Of a DNA stretch of 64,000 bases, positions 52,930 through 64,000 are shown one piece after another. The DNA is from Acanthochlamys bracteata (lineage: Eukaryota; Streptophyta; Magnoliopsida; Pandanales; Velloziaceae): positions 2,356,001 to 2,420,000 of the forward strand of contig CM034137.1 of NCBI GenBank assembly GCA_019914995.1, given 5' to 3'. A program made the translations under genes and the position numbers. The notes beneath the pieces are model-generated. The model did no database searches, was not told where the DNA came from, and saw only the letters and a list, made by a program, of their open reading frames with translations. The number at the start of each line of letters is the position of its first letter. Position 1 is the stretch's first letter.

Positions 52930-53430
52930 TGATGTTTTTAAGCCCTCAAAATTTGGCTTCAAATAGATGAGAAAATCATAATTAGACTTCATCTGAAAGT
53001 AGACTTCAATGTTATGTAATTTTTTGCAGTGCATGTTGTTCTAAATTTAATGAAAAGATCATGTTCAAAGTGAATCTACATTACGATAGTCTGCCTCTAA
53101 AATCTGTAAACTAATTATTTGTTTCGGATCAGAATGAGTAGCAATCTAATCGGTTATTCTTCGTGAAACTCCTATATTCTGTTTTGCTCTTTTCTTTCTG
53201 CTATGTTCTGCTGTCTCAATACTTAGCTGAATTTCGTCTTGTGCTCAATGTAAAGTTCAACAAACTAGCTGGTTGGACTATGACTATTTAGTAGAAAAAC
53301 TTGTACTCAATTCTGCATAACTTAGTTCAAACTATTAGTCCACCTAAACTCATAAACTATAATTATTAATTCTTATTATTATCAAAATTGATCTTCGGAT
53401 TCCAACAATTGATGCAAAGGTGTTATCAGA
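52930..53430 (+). repeat. Dispersed repeat, copy 2 (partner at 5.76-6.37 kb)
   Basis: This copy aligns with the 5.76-6.37 kb copy. Landmarks are cttgtgctcaatg, attagtccacctaaactcat and attatcaaaattgatcttcg, followed by a stop of similarity after gattccaaca at about 53405. An end in ...CCAACA fits the CA terminus of an LTR. Confidence 0.55.
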
Positions 53431-53547
53431 ATCATTATATCGATAATTCAGAATTGATTTCAAGAATGAGAAGAGAAGTCAATGATCCAATTACAAAGAG
53501 AAGAAATACACTTTATCCACTATGTTTCCACAACAATACATCATAAT

Positions 53548-55440
53548 AACATTGTTAAAAATTTTAAAGTATTTTGATGATAACTCATATTTGAGAATTA
53601 TTGTTAAGTTTTGAACATATCTATATTGAATTTGAATAGCATATGGAGCTTAATAGAACATCATAGCACAATTTGGCTATATGGAGTTGAACAAAATATT
53701 TTGCAGAATTTGGCTAAATATTGAAAGCTATTTGACATGCCAAGTTTACACGAGCATATCTTCTACTCACAGCACTAAATTGAGATTTCTTAATTGCATT
53801 TGAAAGATGACATGAAAAAGTTAATGGAGAAAAAGAGCATGACATTTTATCAAGTATCGAAGACAGGAAATTTCATTAAATTTGCTGTTCACACTGCTCA
53901 ACATCACTGAATAATTTAGACAACACTTCGATATAGTCAATGGTAAAAACTATATCTCTCAGTTTAGATAGTTATGGAGTTCTGATTTTCTTTTATGGAT
54001 AGATATTTTGAAGTTTCTATAGTTAAAAATTTAGATCATTCTCTAAAGAAATGAATCCTACAAAAATCATAAAAAATATATTTTACACTTGCAATTCTGG
54101 ATTCACCCGAGTGAATCTCTTCTGGGCAGCGGCATGTAAATTCAATATTTCTCAACTCGAGTCACAGTTTAAAGATTCAATTTTTGCTATTGGAAGCTGA
54201 GCCAACCATCTATCATCTTCCAAAAATGCGATAGATATATCCACTAATGAAGTCTACAAAATCGGCAAAATGATTAGATAGACTAGGTCAGCTGCTGGAC
54301 TCAACCGGATATTCATTTGTGCCAAACCTATTTTCTGGATTCATAGACGTACCAACCAGTTGCAAATGCACTCAAAAGATTCTAAGTCAATATACTTCCT
54401 GATTTTATGAAGAAAATATTCGAAGATATTAAGCAAATTTATAGAAATGGAAAGTTTTCAACATAAACACAATCTATACTAATCAAGTTCAAATGCGTAT
54501 ATCTCAATCATCCGTCGAAATTCAATATGATCTTTATATGCAAATTAGATATGACATCTTGGAGATTAGTTTTATTGAAATAAGTCGTGGTGGGTACTAT
54601 GCCACAATATTCAGATAATAGAACAGTAGAAACCTATGAAGCACTTAAATCGTTGGATTATTTTGAATCATCATATGATGTCCGATTCACTTCAGCTTTT
54701 GAAGACGTGTTCCTGAGGTATAGAAGAAGACATCCACATCAGCAAGCAATTTGCAAGCCAATGAAATAAATTGAATAAATTTTCAGAGAGGAAGAAACAA
54801 CGGACAGAACACATCTACTGGTTTTTTCTCTTAATCATCTTTGCATACATTCTTTCTAACCGTTGGAAGAGTCATTTGCTGTAGAAAATCCGATCTTACG
54901 ATTTAACATTCCTTTATAACTGCAACATTGAGGCCAACAAAAATAACAATTATAGAGCAATCAAACAAGCTATTCTACTTACTGTCTGTTCAAGGAGAAT
55001 AACACTAAATCGAGCATTTTTTTAGCCTTTTTCTTCTTATTTCTTTTTGTATGAGAGCAATTAAGCTTTCCTGACGTGGGATTAGAAATCACTATTAGGG
55101 AGATCACTTGAACTTATGAAATGCTTGTAACCTTGAGAGAAAAGTTATATGAGACTTGCAAGTTTTCGAGTTGCTAGCTTACGTGTAGGTTAGCGGGTTT
55201 GTGCTAGAACTTTGCGAAGGCGCACACGGTTATAGCTGGAGGGACTTTTCAAAGTGTAAAAGGCTTGTTGGAGTTATTCTGACGAGGAGACTTGGTTGAG
55301 GCTTAGGTGCATTGCAAAATATCAAATCTCGATTATTGTATGTTACTTTAACGTTTGTGGATTTCATTTGCGCTATCAAATGACATAGACGTAGGTACCG
55401 TAATACCGATCCACGTAAAAATTTTCGGTGTGCTGACTAA
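53548..55440 (+). mobile_element. Possible solo or truncated copia LTR
   Basis: The block opens tgttaaaaattttaaagtat followed by tttgatgataac, which resembles the start of many plant copia LTRs. It ends with gacatagacgtaggtaccg and the sequence gatccacgtaaaaattttcg, resembling the downstream part of such LTRs. A 60-codon frame at 54587-54769 has no recognisable domain. No second LTR, primer-binding site or pol sequence is seen nearby, so it may be a solo LTR. Boundaries are inferred. Confidence 0.35.
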
Positions 55441-55929
55441 TTTGCATATGTTAGCACCTTTGATTATTTTATTTGTATTTTATTGTGCTAATACGTCGGT
55501 TTAGAATACAGTTAATGTTCAGTCACTCGTTAGTAACCTTCTGATCAACTGATTGCTAACTGATCACTAATTGTTTTTAGAATAGTACACTGTTTAATTT
55601 TTATTTGTCATAACTCAATCATCTCCTTCACAACTTCCCTCCTCCCTCCCTCTCAATTTTGAGTTGATATTCCACAAATTTTTTTAAACATACTAAATAG
55701 AGCTATTATGCCAAATGATAAAAAATGGTGAAACTAAAACTGAAAATAACACCAATTGAAAATTACTCACTCTAATCACTTGGTTATATCATCCTCTTCA
55801 TACTAGAGGCCACTAGAAAGAGGAAGAAATACACAACAAATAAGAGAGGAAAGCATAGGTGAAAAAAGATCATTACTGAGAAGCTCATTTAATGTTACAA
55901 CAAAAAAATCTATTCAAACTATACCAGCA

Positions 55930-56265
55930 GAATGTTAGAGCAACAGTGACCGCTTTGTTACCAATTGTATTTGTATTTATTGGGGATCTTTTTAGTAGTA
56001 AATAACGACCAGGTCAATCGAATTGCTATTTTTTAGAAGTAACAGCGATCAGTTGCTGAGGTGGTCTTTATTAAGTTAGATAACAGCAATCTTAATGTCA
56101 AACGGTTTCTGATTACTACCTAATAGCGACCCATTAGTTTTAGCGATCGCCACTGTAACTAATATAGTAATTGCTGCTCGTCTAGTTTGCTAGTTGCCTT
56201 CACTAGCGATATATTTTTGTTGGTCGTGAATTTACTAGTTACTGATGCCTGTCTTTTGTGTAGTG
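55930..56265 (-). mobile_element. CACTA transposon terminus with subterminal repeats
   Basis: The right end reads tgtcttttgtgtagtg. Its reverse complement, CACTACACAAAAGACA, is a good CACTA terminal inverted repeat. Inside it lie repeated words tagcgac, agcgatc, cagcgatc, agcaatc and tagttac in both orientations, as in CACTA subterminal regions. The opposite terminus was not found, and no transposase is visible. The element may be non-autonomous or truncated on its left side near 55.5-55.9 kb. Confidence 0.6.
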
Positions 56266-56379
56266 ATAGAGAGGATACTATAGAATATATCTAACAGAAC
56301 TATATACATAAGAGAAATCACATATAGAGTAACATACTATTACTCTTTACTCTCTGTCGAGCTTTTCTTAGATAACACT

Positions 56380-57590
56380 TTTGGCATTTGTTTTTTATAC
56401 TATTCTTTTTTTACAAAGTCTGGAAGGTAACAAGACACCAAACTATCTCATTTAGCTTTGTATAAGGCAGCAATTCCTAAAAAATTATCATAAGTCAGTA
56501 AGGACAAACAACAATTTCTCACAAATTATCATAAAGCCAATAATGTTAAGTTTAGCCAATAACCAAATATGTTTGGTTAAAATAACTGTAGCTTACATTG
56601 CACAATAATAATACCATAATCATCCAGCCATTCAAGCACTTTATTTCAGGTGTTCAAGGTAGACAGTCGTAACTAAAGGCTGTAAGGTAACAAGGCAATA
56701 AACTATCTCATTTTAGAGTTATATGAGGCAACAATTCCTTAGAAATTATCATAGAGCTAGTAGGATAACCATAGACAATAATCCATCAAAAATATCATAA
56801 TGCTAGCAAAGATAAGCAACAAATGATTAAAAATCATCATAAGGCCAGTCCGATAAGTCCATGCAACAACAAAAAATATTTAGTTAAGATAAGTGTAGCT
56901 TGTATTGCACAATAATAATACCATTAACCATCAAGTCACCTAAGCATTTTATTTCAACTTTCAAGGTAATAAGGAAGCAATGCATAAAAAAAAGAGGATG
57001 TAAGGTAAAAATGCACCCAAGCATCTCAAGTAGCATCATATAAAGCAATGATTATTTAGAAATCATCTTAGAGCCAACCAGGATAACCATAGGCAATAAT
57101 CCATCAGAAATTATCATAGGGCTAGTAGTATTGTATAATGCAACTATCCCTTAAGAAATCATCATAGCATTAGTACGATAGATAACAATCTCTAAAAAAT
57201 TATCATAAAGCCCGCAAAGATTAACGTAGGCAACAAGCGAAAATGTTTGACTAAGATAAGTGTAACTTGCATTGCACAAAAATAATATCATTAATCATTA
57301 AGCCACCAAAGCATTCTGTTTAGATTTCGAGGTAACAAGATAGTAATAAATCAAAAAAGGTTATAAGGTAATAAGGCATCCAAGCATCTCCTTTAGCATT
57401 ATATAATGCAGTAATCCCTTAGAAAATTATGATACGGTCAGTAAATAATTTTGGCACACTATTTTTCAAATATGTTTAGCTAATATAAGTGTAGTTTGAT
57501 TCCATAACCATAATCTTATTAACCATCTAGCTAGCTAAGCATTTCACTCAAGATAACAAGACAATCATCTATAGAAGATAAGTAAAATTA
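56380..57590. repeat. Diverged tandem array of about 230-370 bp units
   Basis: At least four units can be tracked by the landmark aagataagtgtagcttg...attgcacaataataata...ccat, at about 56577, 56885, 57255 and 57483. Each is followed by aagcattttatttca-like sequence and aaggtaacaaggca. A second landmark, (a/t)ttatcata(a/g)(a/g)gc(c/t)a(g/t)ta, recurs several times per unit, suggesting a smaller nested repeat. No open reading frame persists. The array begins just outside the CACTA terminus at 56265. Confidence 0.65.
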
Positions 57591-59292
57591 TTGTAATTTC
57601 TTAGTTACTACAAGGTAAAAGTCATCTCTTAGCTGCTTCCCCAACAAATATTTATCAAGAAAAATTGATCTACATATTGAACATCCACCAAATATAAGCA
57701 AATTACAACAATAACAAAAACATCAACACTACATTAACAGATGACAACACAAGCAACATAAGTAAAAAACCTAATAAATTTAATTTTTACTTATCCACCG
57801 AATAGAAGCAAGGTAAATCACAAGCAAATCAAACAGATTACTAAGATAAAAATTAATTCTTACATGTTCATTGAAAAATGGTAGAAAGATCAATGCTTGA
57901 TTTGTCGAGAGATTGTCGTTAAGACAAAGTGATCGAGAGAAGAGACTGTTGGTCGAGCGGTGGCAAGTCTAACGCATATCTTTAGGGAGAAAGAGGAGGA
58001 TTTGTGAATGTAGGCCGGATGAAAAGATTAAGATAAAGATTGGTATCAAAGTCGAAGAAGAGATCAAGATGGAGAGACGTTAGGCTCCGGCAGCAGAATG
58101 AAGCTAAAGAGAAAAGAAATAAATAAGAGAATGAGATGCGGTAGGATGATTCATATACCATTATAATTTCACAAACTTACTATAGATATCTGTCTGTTTG
58201 ATGCTTTTTTCTGTTACACTGTTGAAAGCTGGATAAATCAGCTTAAAGTATTATTATCCAAAGACCTCAAACACTATATTACAAGACACCTCTCAAATCA
58301 AATTTCTTTCTAGAAGTGTTTAACAACTTTAGTTTTATTAGAGAGTTAGACCGTTTTGGTTCTCATCCTAACAAATCATTTAAGGTGAAATAATAGGCGA
58401 AGAACTCAATTGAACTTTTTCTTTGGCAAGATATCACGAAGGACCCTTTACGATATAGTTCAATCATAAGTATCATAAACACAACGAATCCTAAAAACTC
58501 TCAAATTGCAGACTTGATAAATTAGCATTTACAACTTCATATATCTACCATAGCGTTGACTGAACAGAATTAACCTGATTTTCAAGAATTGCAATTATTG
58601 CAGATGAGTACCACAACCTTCTATATTCGAGAGCAGGCATCCGTAATTCTTAGTGAGAGAGCACATGTATAATAAGGAGAGAACAACAATAATAAGGTCT
58701 TGCTGGGATTATAAAAATTAGAAAATCGTTACTGTATGCAACAAGATCTCCACATTTGAATGGAGGGAGAGAAAGAGAGCGGGAAGAGAGTTAATCCGTG
58801 ATATAGAGCAAATAGGGAGATAGAATGCCATCGTAGGCAACTGAAGGAAAAAAAAAACAATAACTAAGATGGCGTACAAATCAGAAATAATAGCTCAAAG
58901 GATTGAAAGGTATGTTGTTGGACCATGAACGCTGCTTCTGCTTTCGCACCATGGCACCCTTAGTCGTTATAGGCCTTTAATCTGCAATTGATTGTCTGAA
59001 ATAAAATTTAAAAGTTGCTTGTTATTGTTTATACTTTTTTATTTTATTTTATTTCTAATTTTTTAGTTTCAAAAATTTATATTAAAAATATTATTTTAAA
59101 ATTTTAAAAATATAAATTTTACATATTATTAAATTGTGTAGAATTTTTTAATTTTTAAGTTAAAAAATGAACACACTTTTGAAAAAAAATTATTAAAATT
59201 TTTTTTTTACACGAAAAGTACTTTCCGTCGAGAATTCTAAACGACTCATTTGATGTGTTCACAAAGTTTACAAGATAATCTCGTTAGAAATT
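57591..59292. other. Intergenic DNA, no gene seen
   Basis: The sequence is AT-rich with purine-rich patches at 57880-58130 and 58750-58870 that look like plant 5' leader or exon-proximal sequence but contain no recognisable exon. Nothing else is assigned. Confidence 0.35.
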
Positions 59293-59500
59293 TAGGGCAT
59301 ATTTGGGATTGCTTATCAATATCAATAAGCTTTTTTTCAACTCCAAAAAAATTATGCATAATTTTTTAATTTTTTTAAAATTTAGAAGATACAGATAAAA
59401 TATAAATTATAAAATAATTATACGTATAGCTTTTATAAAATAATATACCTAAAAGTCCTTTTTTAGAAAAACTCTTTTTTATTAAGCACTCCAAAATCTC
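59293..59500. mobile_element. Tourist-like MITE remnant, about 208 bp
   Basis: The left end is TTAGGGCATATTTGGGATTG. The reverse complement of the right end is TTAAGGAGATTTTGGAGTGC. These are similar imperfect inverted repeats with TTA at each side and an AT-rich core. The left end also resembles the MITE at 46570 (gcgtttgggattgcttat versus catatttgggattgcttat), so the two may be related. Confidence 0.5.
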
Positions 59501-59508
59501 CTTAATTG

Positions 59509-60104
59509 CATAGTTATAAAACCCGGACCGGCACGTCCGAATTGAGCCGAAAATTATCGACCCAAAGTGCAAACCGATCTGGGTTAACAACAAAAATATT
59601 TATGCAATCGATCCGTTCCGACCCGCTTCGATCACTCCGAACCACTTCGACTCGATCGATCCGCTTTTTCGAATCAAATCAGATTAAATTAAATTAAAAA
59701 AAATTAATTTGTGATATATTTGATACAAAAATAATTATTAGTTACTTTATATTAAAAATAATATGTAATTTAAATTTTATATTTGGATTAATAATATAAA
59801 AAAATAAATTTATTTGTTTAATTTATAAATATTTATTATTAGTAATTTTGATTTTTTGTATTATTAATTCTGTTAAATTGTAAGATAAATTATTTAAAAA
59901 GTTTTTTTTAAATTTATTATTTAAATTTTTTTTTGCTCTTATATGTTTATTGTGTTAGTTTATCTTTTTTTTTTGTGCTTTCTAATAAAAATATTAAATC
60001 TTCGCACTACAGTTAATATTTTCGTATTTTTGATTTGACGGATCAACTCATAATTCATTGATCCGGATAGTATATGGGAATCGAAATCTGATTTTTACGA
60101 CTAT
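59509..60104 (-). mobile_element. Mutator-like MITE, copy 2, with 9-bp target duplication
   Basis: This copy of the 47.7 kb element is inverted and 596 bp long. Its left end is CATAGTTATAAAACCCGGAC and its right end is CAGATTTTTACGACTAT read inverted. The 9-bp word CCTTAATTG flanks it on both sides (59500-59508 and 60105-60113), a direct mark of insertion with the 9-bp duplication typical of Mutator-like elements. It sits directly at the right edge of the Tourist-like remnant. It ends about 250 bp upstream of the TIM44 start codon. Confidence 0.8.
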
Positions 60105-60355
60105 CCTTAATTGTCCTTACATTATTAACGTTGATTTTAGCTCTTGGCCGATCACCAAGAAATAGAACTGGTTAATAAAAAAATCTCGCCTTTCTCTTTT
60201 CTTTTGGTTTCTTTCCTTCTCCTTCGACTCAACTCCGCCGCCTCCCTCACCGGCGGTGAACCAAGAAACCGCTTCAAATTCTTTTCTCTTTCCTCCTTAT
60301 ATCCACAAACACCCCCACCGCCGCCCCACCCCCCTTTTTCTATTCATTACAAGGT

Positions 60356-63300
60356 ATGGCAGCGTTGGCACTGCTCCGGTCAGCAAGGCGGCTACAACCA
60401 CATATATTGTTGAGATACGTGAGTTTACCATGACTTGCTTGTTTGCCTATCTAAAATTCCTTTTTTTTTTTGGAGTCTGTTGGAATTATTTTCGAGTGCG
60501 ATTTGGTTACCTCGGTTTATTATTGCAGGACTCAGGTGCTTATTTGAGACAGGTTGAGGAGAATAGAGATGTTGGTCTTCGGCAGTTCAGTGTATTCAAT
60601 GAGTTCTCGAAGCAGCTGAAGGGAGAGGCTAATAGGTAATGTGTTCCTTTGAATTATTTATTGGGTCTTTATATTTCTGGGTATCATTTTATTAACGAAT
60701 ATTGAATTTTCCCGTCTCTCTCTTGCACTTTGAATTCTAAAGAGTGTTTTTTTATTTTTCATACCAGAAGATTTATCAATGAAGAAAATTTGATGTGGAT
60801 TATTTGTCAATGATTTGCGAAGTAACCCTGGTTTAGTTGTTACACAGATCAAGTTGGTGGATTTTAATTAAAAGAATTATTATAAAAAACAAGCTGGTTG
60901 CTTTTTATGCATACAGTATTACAAGTTGTTTGCTTTGAATTAGACACAGTTCCTTCAAGAAGTTTACTTTCTTAAAGAGATTCTTAAGGAGTAAGATAAA
61001 GCCTGACACGTTTGGAAAAGTTTTGAGGAGATAGAAAAGCAAGGATATGGACGTGAAAGAGTGGCTCTACAGGAAAATTAAAAAAATTTATGGCAGTTAG
61101 ATTTGACACATCACACAGTTGAGTATAAATGGTCATAATGCTGGCCTTCAAGAAGATGCTACTACTTGTTCAGTCACTTTATAAATAACTCTTAAGCTTA
61201 CTAGCTAAACTGTTGTAATATTCAGGACTTGCGTAGTTTCTAATTTCATATGCAAAACTGCACCTTTCACTACTGGTAGGCAGGTCACCATCTTTAACTG
61301 ATATCTTTGTTTGATGATAAAATGTGAGTGTTTTAAATCAGTTTATTTGGATGATATGGATGAAACTGGAGATAAGCATGCATCTTTCGAAAAACAACTG
61401 TACTAAGTGTGTGATTCTATAGATTTTCATCTCAGAGCTAATTCATTAAGAAATTCATATTTATATCAAACATTTTAGGTGTTGAGTGGCGTTATTGCCC
61501 CGATACTGTTTCGTGGATATCCCTTGTTTGTTTTTTGTTTTGTTAAAGAACGTTAGATTGGGTAGTGGTTGCTAGGCCATCTAGTTTTGAGTTGGCCGAT
61601 AGGGCAATTTTTACACAAAATTGGAGGGGAGTACTCATTCCTTAAGAATGTTCTGATAATTTCCTTGCTATTGTTTGCTTAACCTTAGGTGAAATTCTAC
61701 CTTTTTTTCCCACTTTTGAAGGTTGGTTTTACATTTTCTGTTTGTTCTCTAGATGTGTCCCATGGTAATGATTTGTTGAATTAATTGTAGTAATCAGGAA
61801 TTTCAGCAATCAGTAAAGGAGCTAAATGAAAAATTTGGCAATGTGAAGGAAGATCTGAAAGCAAAGTAAGTCATCATCCACTTGTATTTTTTAAGATCAT
61901 TGTCAAGTATCATTATTCGTCCGATTTGTTGACTTGAAATGTGTTTATTACTGTTCAGGACAAAGAAGACAACAGAGAAGCTCTACAAGAGTATTGATGA
62001 TGTTTGGATTGAAGCAGAAGCTACAACAAAGAAGGTGGGAAGAAATTATTTTTGTTAAAGAGACCATTTGGGATTGTTCATGTTCATTCTTTCTGGCTAG
62101 CATTTTCAATGCAAAAGTTAGCTCAGATTGTTTACTAAACAAACATGTATAAGACATCTTTCATGTCCTAATGCAGATCCTGATTTTCATGTGGTATCAT
62201 GAACGGGTAATCTGCAGATGTTCCTACCTTTTATTTGCTACCAGTGGAAAAGTAAAAGATGTCTATCTTGCCACTAAAAAATTCCAATCCATCATTAGTT
62301 AGGAGTTCAACATGAAGGAGTAACTGGTAGATTGAGTTAATATCAATTTTATTTTCTGTTTTATACTATTTTAATTATTGTTTGTTTGTTTTATAATACT
62401 CACTCTAGCATAGTTCATCCTGATGCTGTTCTACAGGTGCATCAAACTAGCTTTACCAAAGCACAGTGTTATTTTGACCTGTACATATTACTCTTTACTG
62501 CTTGTTTCATGGATGCTGCCTTTATTTGGAACATCCTTAGTCTACGCCCAGGATTTTTCTAAGATTCTTAATCTCTATGATGCGAGTGATTTCTCTAACA
62601 CATTTCTAGAAGCGTTCGCTGTGAACTTATTTTTTATTACTTCAACTGTAGTTAATGATGCGAGTGATTTCTCTAACACATTTCTAGAAGCGTTCACTAT
62701 GAACTTATTTTTTATTACTTCAACTGTAGTTATCCATTTGATTTTGTCTATAATGTTCGTAATGTTTCAGGTTTCTGCTAATGTAAAAGAAAAGCTCACT
62801 ACTACAAAAGAAGAGGTAAAGAGACTTTGCAAGTTGCTCTAAATTTCACTACAAGTTCGTTCCTCATTCATAGGCCTAGTTTAGAATAAACTTTGTCTTT
62901 GTGATTTCCATTTGGTTCAAGTGATAGCACTTTTAATAACATTTTCTAGATTTTAGTCGTTCACTGGGGCGAAAAATTGCTGCTTGCATTTCTCCTTTTT
63001 CTTATATGAAAGTTTCCACTTTTCACGCTTGCATTGATATCTACTTTTCACCAGTGCCATCTGTACAGTATCATTTCCTTCTGAAAAGCTTTTTGGTTGT
63101 TTGAAACCGATCTCTTATATTAAATATTTATGCCACTCTTTGTTTCAGGTCTCTGCAAATGTGAAAGAGAAATTAACCGCGGCTAGAGAGGAGGTAACTG
63201 AACCCTTTTGACTATGTTTTATCGGGATTGTGTGAGCGGTTTTTGTCTCTCTTTCTTTTTATTTTAATATGAGGAATTTGAAGTCCTGTTTAATTGGCAT

Positions 63301-64000
63301 CTTTGTTTAGGTTAAAGTGACTTTTGGCCTAGGGAAAGATGAATCAGCAGGATCAACATCCACTTCGGCAGGCCCTTCTGGTCCGATTGATGGACCTAAT
63401 ACTACATCTGGCGCAGAGAGCTCTCAGAAATTTGAGTCAAAGTCTGCAGAGTCACTTGGCCGAGATGACACAATGTTTGGCAGGTTCAAATCTACTATCT
63501 CTTCTGCTTCTCCTAAAGTGTCTTTAGCATTTCAGAAGTTGAAGGAGGCAAAGTTATCAGAATTGGCAAAGAAAGGATATAATATTGTTAAAGATGAATT
63601 AACTTCTACGCCAAACAAGAAACGCCATATCCAATATGAGGCTGCTGCTGCACCATCAGGACCTAGAAGTACAAGAACGGATATTGTTGTTCGTCCTTCT
63701 AAGCAGTCGCACTTGGGAGAGAAGTGGGAGGCATTCAAGAACAAGGTATGTTGTTGAGCATATGGTTATTTTGTACTGCCTGCATTCTTCTAAAATGCTT
63801 TTCTTATTAGTTGAAAGGCCATCCAATTTTTAAACGTGCGAGCGTCTTAAGTGAGCCAGTTGTTGCAAAAGGACAAGAGGTAGGACTTTCTTTCTCTTAT
63901 TATGCAAAATTCACCATGTTTTCCAATTTTCTTACTCCTTTCTTTAATTGCTTGCAGTTGGCTGAGGACGTGCGAGAGAGATGGGAAACAAGTGATAATC
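60356..64000 (+). CDS. TIM44: Mitochondrial import translocase subunit TIM44 (5' part)
   Basis: Nine exons are seen before the window ends: 60356-60418, 60529-60635, 61791-61865, 61959-62034, 62771-62815, 63149-63193, 63311-63745, 63811-63879 and 63958 onward. All junctions are GT-AG with matching phases. TIM44 anchors mtHsp70 to the TIM23 channel on the matrix side of the inner membrane. The N-terminus ([20 protein letters not shown]) is Arg-rich, Leu-rich and free of acids, as a mitochondrial presequence should be. [17 protein letters not shown] follows, then [47 protein letters not shown] and [14 protein letters not shown], all typical of plant TIM44. The C-terminal membrane-binding domain lies beyond the window. 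Exons 5 and 6 look like duplicates of one another. A Mutator-like MITE ends 250 bp upstream. Confidence 0.93.
62579..62734 (+). repeat. 78-bp tandem duplication in TIM44 intron 4
   Basis: Two near-identical units begin gatgcgagtgatttctctaa at 62579 and 62657 and run through ttattacttcaactgtagtta. They differ at only a few positions (for example gttcgctgtg versus gttcactatg), so the duplication is recent. They lie in the intron just before exon 5. Confidence 0.9.

Noticed and set aside
62423..62842. 139-codon plus-strand frame within TIM44 intron 4
   Set aside because: It spans the 78-bp tandem repeat, the acceptor site and exon 5 in a hydrophobic composition unlike TIM44. Exon 5's own acceptor and phase explain the coding part.

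Overview
This window looks like plant nuclear DNA, most probably from a eudicot. The genes have many short exons bounded by GT-AG introns, intergenic DNA is very AT-rich, and most of the non-genic sequence is made of decayed plant transposons. The species cannot be fixed from sequence alone. I rebuilt exon structures by hand from splice signals, reading-frame phase and remembered family conservation; no search was run.

Layout. 0-7.3 kb: no intact gene, a diverged duplication of a gene-like fragment (36-246 and 779-977) and LTR-retrotransposon-like debris. 7.3-8.4 kb (-): an intact two-exon alpha/beta hydrolase of the 'GDSL esterase/lipase At4g10955' type. 9.06-9.35 kb (-): the broken 3' end of a second such gene, cut off by a CACTA-like subterminal repeat array (9.35-10.0 kb). 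10.3-14.0 kb (-): a decayed Ty1/copia element with RT, integrase, zinc knuckle and gag remnants. 15.7-25.2 kb (-): all 16 exons of a dynamin-related protein 1A-like gene, which carries three separate disabling lesions and hosts an RTE-type LINE in intron 3. 27.8-32.2 kb (-): an intact nine-exon UDP-glucose 4-epimerase.

34.6-35.4 kb (+): a secreted PR-1-like CAP protein with a proline-rich linker. 38.4-40.2 kb (+): a DUF1442 protein. 41.6-42.6 kb (-): a pentatricopeptide-repeat pseudogene. 43.1-46.3 kb (+): a CCT-motif protein. 46.4-60.1 kb: a transposon-rich stretch with a Tourist-like MITE, two inverted copies of a Mutator-like MITE, related short repeats, LTR-like debris, a CACTA terminus and a diverged tandem array of about 300-bp units. 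60.4-64.0 kb (+): the 5' part of a TIM44 gene, running off the window, with what looks like a duplicated 45-nt exon.

The genes are unrelated housekeeping, cell-wall and regulatory genes, not a pathway cluster. I found no clearly new biological system. The most notable signals are the damaged dynamin gene, the duplicated TIM44 exon, the transposon-truncated lipase paralogue, and the terminal-repeat structures that define several element families.
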